This document shows, piece by piece, positions 61,355 to 64,000 of a DNA stretch of 64,000 bases. The translations under genes were made by a program, and so were the position numbers. Where the stretch lies: positions 1-64,000 of the forward strand of contig CAYJDW010000002.1 of NCBI GenBank assembly GCA_964368985.1, given 5' to 3'. A model generated the notes under the pieces. It saw nothing but the letters and a program-made list of their open reading frames with translations, was not told the DNA's origin and did no database searches. The stretch comes from G023898405 sp964368985. GTDB lineage: Bacteria > Myxococcota > UBA727 > JABDBI01. Each line of letters starts with the position of its first letter. The first letter of the stretch is position 1.

Positions 61355-61496
61355 CAACAACTCCTCGCCCGCTTGCGGGAGAGGCTAGGGAGAGGGTGGA
61401 GAGACATAAACCTGACTATTTTAATACATCCTTCGTTTAAGTTTCTCCACCCTCTCCCCAGCCCTCTCCCGCAAGCGGGAGAGGGAGCGTGGTGCC
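61355..61496. repeat. Inverted pair of palindromic repeats between serS and GST
   Basis: Two copies of the 57-base palindromic repeat in opposite orientation: 61355-61411 (core GCCCGCTTGCGGGAGAGGCT) and 61441-61496 (core CCCTCTCCCGCAAGCGGGAG). Their flanks GGGAGAGGGTGGAGAG and CTCCACCCTCTCCC pair, so the whole block could fold into one long hairpin. It lies at the junction of convergent genes, where it may terminate both transcripts. Confidence 0.75.
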
Positions 61497-61526
61497 TATT
61501 CATATGTGGGTTACCGCTTCGAATAT

Positions 61527-62180
61527 CTATTTTATCTCTTTCTCATGCGGCCACACACCCTTATAGCTCGGCCGTGCGCGCAAACGTTCACGCCAGGAAA
61601 ACACGTGAGGATAGGCGTCGGGTTCCATGCCTTTGACCATTTCGAGCATATCTAAAAGCGGCGTTGCGAAAGTATCGGCTACCGAATAATCACCGGACAA
61701 AAAGGCGCGTCGTGCTAGGTGTTTGTCGAGGATGTCGAGCGTTGTAAAAAAATCTTGGGTTTTGTGCTCAACCATACTTTTTCTTGGCTCGGATCCAGGA
61801 TTTGGGTGGGTTTCTTCTAAGGCTGACCACAGCTGCACCGAAAAACCAGCGCTAATGAAACTCAGCCATGACAAACTTTGTGCTTTGGAAGAAAGGTCAT
61901 GAAAACCCAAAGGTTTATCAAGAAAACGCTCTGCCAAAAATAATAAAATCGCGGTGGTTTCAAAAATAGCCAATTCGCCGCCTGGACGATGCTCTACCAA
62001 AGCGGGCAGGGTACCAAAAGGGCTGCGTTTTAAGAAAGCTGCGGTGCGTGGTTTGTCGTGGTCCACTTCCCTGGGGGTGAAGGTCACTTCGCATTCATTG
62101 AGGGCAATGCGGACAGCTACGCAAAATGGTGACGGCCGATATTCATATAAGGTGAATGGTGGCGCTTTTGATTGAGCCAT
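61527..62180 (-). CDS. Glutathione S-transferase family protein
   Basis: A 217-residue protein, start at ATG 62180 with GGGAG upstream. The thioredoxin-like N-domain has YRPSPFCVAVRIALNE with the active-site region Ser/Cys, then the cis-Pro stretch FGTLPALVEH and FETTAILLFLAERF. The helical C-domain has SVADTFATPLLDML (N-capping box). Probably cytosolic detoxification. Confidence 0.9.
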   Translation of the reverse strand: MAQSKAPPFTLYEYRPSPFCVAVRIALNECEVTFTPREVDHDKPRTAAFLKRSPFGTLPALVEHRPGGELAIFETTAILLFLAERFLDKPLGFHDLSSKAQSLSWLSFISAGFSVQLWSALEETHPNPGSEPRKSMVEHKTQDFFTTLDILDKHLARRAFLSGDYSVADTFATPLLDMLEMVKGMEPDAYPHVFSWRERLRARPSYKGVWPHEKEIK

Positions 62181-62276
62181 TACTGACGCTCCCTTGACTT
62201 TGGTTTTTAAAAATCGATACGGTGCACGAGCGGGGTATTGCACACATATAGTGCTTAATTGACTCTCGGGTATGCC

Positions 62277-62672
62277 ATGAAAAAAGGTTTTTGGAAAGGA
62301 CTAAGGGCAATAGAAATAGGCATAATGCTTGTGCTTATTATTATGCTACTTAGTGTTGTTTACGCGCGTTATGATGCGTTTATGTGTCGCTCGATTGAGA
62401 GCGAGGCCAAGTTTTCGCTGCAACAAATCTATGCGGCCGAAATGCTCTATCGCACAGAGCATGACCGTTTTGCGAGCTTAGAAACCTTGCTGAAAACGGA
62501 AAGCAGGGTGGTCTTGCCGCAAAAATATTATACTTTTAGCGATGTGCCGCCAGAGCAGGATAAATTTTTGGTTCGGGCTCATGGCAAAGAAGGAACATTA
62601 GTGGCGGGCCAAGCTTGGCAGATCGATGAAACTAAGGCCTTAGTAAATATTGAGCCCCGGTGCGGGAAATAA
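62277..62672 (+). CDS. Type IV pilin-like protein with short leader
   Basis: A 131-residue protein whose N-terminus reads KKGFWKG then LRAIEIGIMLVLIIML. This fits a prepilin leader of about eight residues cut after Gly, with Glu5 of the mature chain in place and a following hydrophobic helix. The segment after it (ESEAKFSLQQIYAAEMLYRTEHDRF) is very like that of type IV pilins and pseudopilins. The canonical FTLIE is altered to LRAIE. No pilus genes lie nearby. It overlaps the next gene by one base. Confidence 0.6.
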   Translation: MKKGFWKGLRAIEIGIMLVLIIMLLSVVYARYDAFMCRSIESEAKFSLQQIYAAEMLYRTEHDRFASLETLLKTESRVVLPQKYYTFSDVPPEQDKFLVRAHGKEGTLVAGQAWQIDETKALVNIEPRCGK

Positions 62673-63619
62673 TGCAACGCGTACAATCCTCTTGGGCCGT
62701 GCCAAGTCCTATGCATGGCTTAAGGGCAGATCAGTGTCTGCAACGAAGAATCGGCCGTATTTCCCGCGCCCGTGCCCAGCGCATTATCAAGGCTGAAGAT
62801 TTTTTACTTGATGGACTGCCGGTGAAACTCTCCCTGCGCGTAAAGGAGGGGCAAATCGCTACTCTTATTCGTGAGGCACCGGACCGGGATGAGGATGTCA
62901 ATGATTTTAGCGTGGCAATAGTGTATGAAGATAGTCAAATCCTAGTGGTGAATAAACCCTTTGGTTTAAGCATTCATCCAAGCGCTAATTGTTTGTATAA
63001 GACCCTCACTCATTGGTTGCGCACCAATTATCCGGGGCAAAAAATTAATCCTTGTCACCGTATCGATAAAGAAACCTCGGGTTTAGTCATTTGCGCCAAA
63101 GATCGTGCCATTGAAGGAAAGATCAAGCATCTCTTCATGAAAGGGCAGGTGGCGAAAAGTTATATGGCAGTGGTAGAGGGGCATTTGGAAAAAAGCCAAC
63201 TTATTAATAAACCCTTGGGTCTTCAGGGTTCTAAAGGACTGGTTGCTATTCGCATGATCGAGGATGAAAGTGGTAAAAAATCACTCACGAAAGTGCGTCC
63301 TTTATTATACGACGAAAAGGTTGATCGAAGCCTGGTTTTTTGTAAGCCCTACACCGGGCGCCAACATCAGATCCGTGCCCACTTAAGCCTCATTGGCCAC
63401 GGTATTATTGGCGATAAGCTCTATAACCACGGTGATAGATTTTTTGATGATTGGTGCAATCGCATACTGGACGAATCTGCCTTAATCCACCCTCGCCACG
63501 CACTTCATGCTCGCTCAGTGGGTTTTAGGATTGGCGATAAGATGTATAGGTTTAAAAGTCCTCTTCCAGATGATTTTTATTGTCTTATTGAGATGAAAAA
63601 ATTCTGCAACAAAATATAA
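62672..63619 (+). CDS. RluA-family pseudouridine synthase
   Basis: A 315-residue rRNA/tRNA pseudouridine synthase. The N-terminal S4 domain (LRADQCLQRRIGRISRARAQ) precedes the catalytic domain with the aspartate motif PCHRIDKETSGLVICAKD and later PYTGRQHQIRAHL. The ATG lies on the TAATG stop-start overlap with the pilin-like gene. The target RNA is unknown (RluC/D-type). Confidence 0.92.
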   Translation: MQRVQSSWAVPSPMHGLRADQCLQRRIGRISRARAQRIIKAEDFLLDGLPVKLSLRVKEGQIATLIREAPDRDEDVNDFSVAIVYEDSQILVVNKPFGLSIHPSANCLYKTLTHWLRTNYPGQKINPCHRIDKETSGLVICAKDRAIEGKIKHLFMKGQVAKSYMAVVEGHLEKSQLINKPLGLQGSKGLVAIRMIEDESGKKSLTKVRPLLYDEKVDRSLVFCKPYTGRQHQIRAHLSLIGHGIIGDKLYNHGDRFFDDWCNRILDESALIHPRHALHARSVGFRIGDKMYRFKSPLPDDFYCLIEMKKFCNKI

Positions 63620-63913
63620 AGCACTACAACTCCTCTCCCGCTGGCTCTAAGGGTGATGAAGAAACAGTATTTATTTGCTTAATGGGATTTCGTGTTTTGG
63701 TAGTCAACTATCCCACTTGACTAGGCACTCATACTGATTTTTAAATTTGTCGTGTAACAAACTATAATATATCCAATATTTAATATTCGCGTCTTAATAA
63801 TATAGTATTTGTTTTCTTTCTAATACAATCCAAAAGGACTTTCTTGAACTTGGTTCAGGATCGCATTGTTTTCTGTGTTTTTTTGGCAGAAAAGCCTTAG
63901 GAGGGTATTTTAT
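63620..63913. other. Intergenic region with partial palindromic repeat
   Basis: Contains at 63626-63645 a truncated copy of the repeat (CTACAACTCCTCTCCCGCTG), lacking the second arm. The rest, up to 63913, is AT-rich with TATAAT-like runs (for example TATAATATA near 63765) suitable as a promoter for the following gene. Confidence 0.5.
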
Positions 63914-64000
63914 ATGCATTGTTGTCGCATATCCATATGTCTTATTTTACTGCTAGCTTTAGGAGCTTGTGGTGGAAAGACGCCATCAGCTGAGCCTAAA
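63914..64000 (+). CDS. Partial lipoprotein gene at window edge
   Basis: Begins at ATG 63914 with AGGAGG upstream. The 29 codons seen encode a lipoprotein signal peptide (SICLILLLALGAC, lipobox LGAC, Cys about 19) followed by GGKTPSAEPK. It runs off the right end; function unknown. Confidence 0.7.
   Translation, partial: MHCCRISICLILLLALGACGGKTPSAEPK

Noticed and set aside
1..64000. tRNA or rRNA genes and CRISPR arrays
   Set aside because: No cloverleaf-type sequence with a T-loop GTTCGA, no rRNA segment and no regularly spaced direct repeats were noticed on reading.

Overview
The window looks like a piece of chromosome from a free-living or host-associated Gram-negative bacterium of moderate GC. 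Pointers are an alternative complex III (Act) plus A2-type caa3 oxidase locus, many Sec/lipobox lipoproteins, outer-membrane barrel-like proteins and SCO copper chaperones. This gene set is common in deltaproteobacterial lineages (Myxococcota, Bdellovibrionota and relatives), but I cannot fix the taxon without a search. Coding density is high, and no tRNA, rRNA, CRISPR array or intact transposase was seen.

Layout. 1-1 kb: an AT-rich class I terpene-synthase-like gene. 1.2-4.4 kb: heme O synthase, an ABC-2 type exporter pair and a SCO protein, probably one oxidase-assembly operon. 4.5-10.7 kb: envelope genes (ankyrin lipoprotein, barrel-like protein, a 928-residue lipoprotein, a methyltransferase-like lipoprotein). 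11.0-23.7 kb: one long respiratory operon, actABCDEF, a small membrane protein, a second SCO, then coxBACD. 24-31 kb: a haem-oxygenase-like diiron protein beside a small secreted cysteine protein, then secreted or lipid-anchored hydrolases (glutaminase/transglutaminase-like, M28 peptidase, subtilisin), DJ-1, a barrel and a TSP3-type lipoprotein. 31.2-33.9 kb: clpS-clpA. 34-40 kb: exported proteins including two glycosyltransferase-like lipoproteins (MGDG-synthase-like and clostridial-toxin-like). 40-43.4 kb: SET-domain protein, orphan ABC ATPase, SpoU-type RNA methyltransferase, NlpC/P60 lipoprotein, queD-like gene. 43.7-46.9 kb: S1-repeat protein overlapping rimO. 47-48.8 kb: ABC exporter, divergent from a secreted protein with an N-terminal EndoU ribonuclease domain (49-50.6 kb). 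50.7-51.2 kb: a decayed gene. 51.3-59.5 kb: an export cassette of NHLM (nitrile hydratase-like leader microcin) type: small membrane protein, short HlyD-like adaptor, C39 peptidase-ABC transporter, second ABC transporter, and a 1013-residue protein with a beta-rich N-terminal half and a two-HKD phospholipase D half. 59.5-63.6 kb: membrane protein, serS, glutathione transferase, pilin-like protein, RluA-type pseudouridine synthase. A lipoprotein gene runs off the right edge.

The most unusual part is the 51.3-59.5 kb cassette. Its two ABC subunits have complementary degenerate and canonical ATPase motifs, as expected of an asymmetric heterodimer. No classical precursor peptide is visible, and the fifth gene is a large phospholipase D-like protein. 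Also notable are the Sec-exported EndoU protein with an unknown C-terminal extension, the toxin-like glycosyltransferase lipoprotein, the SET protein and the diiron-oxidase/secreted-peptide pair.

Small palindromic repeats (core CTCTCCCGCTTGCGGGAGAG and relatives) sit mostly at the 3' ends of convergent genes, and a separate TIR-like motif (TTGTTGCATAAATG) precedes some of them. Functions are assigned from visible motifs and recalled family knowledge; no database search was run.
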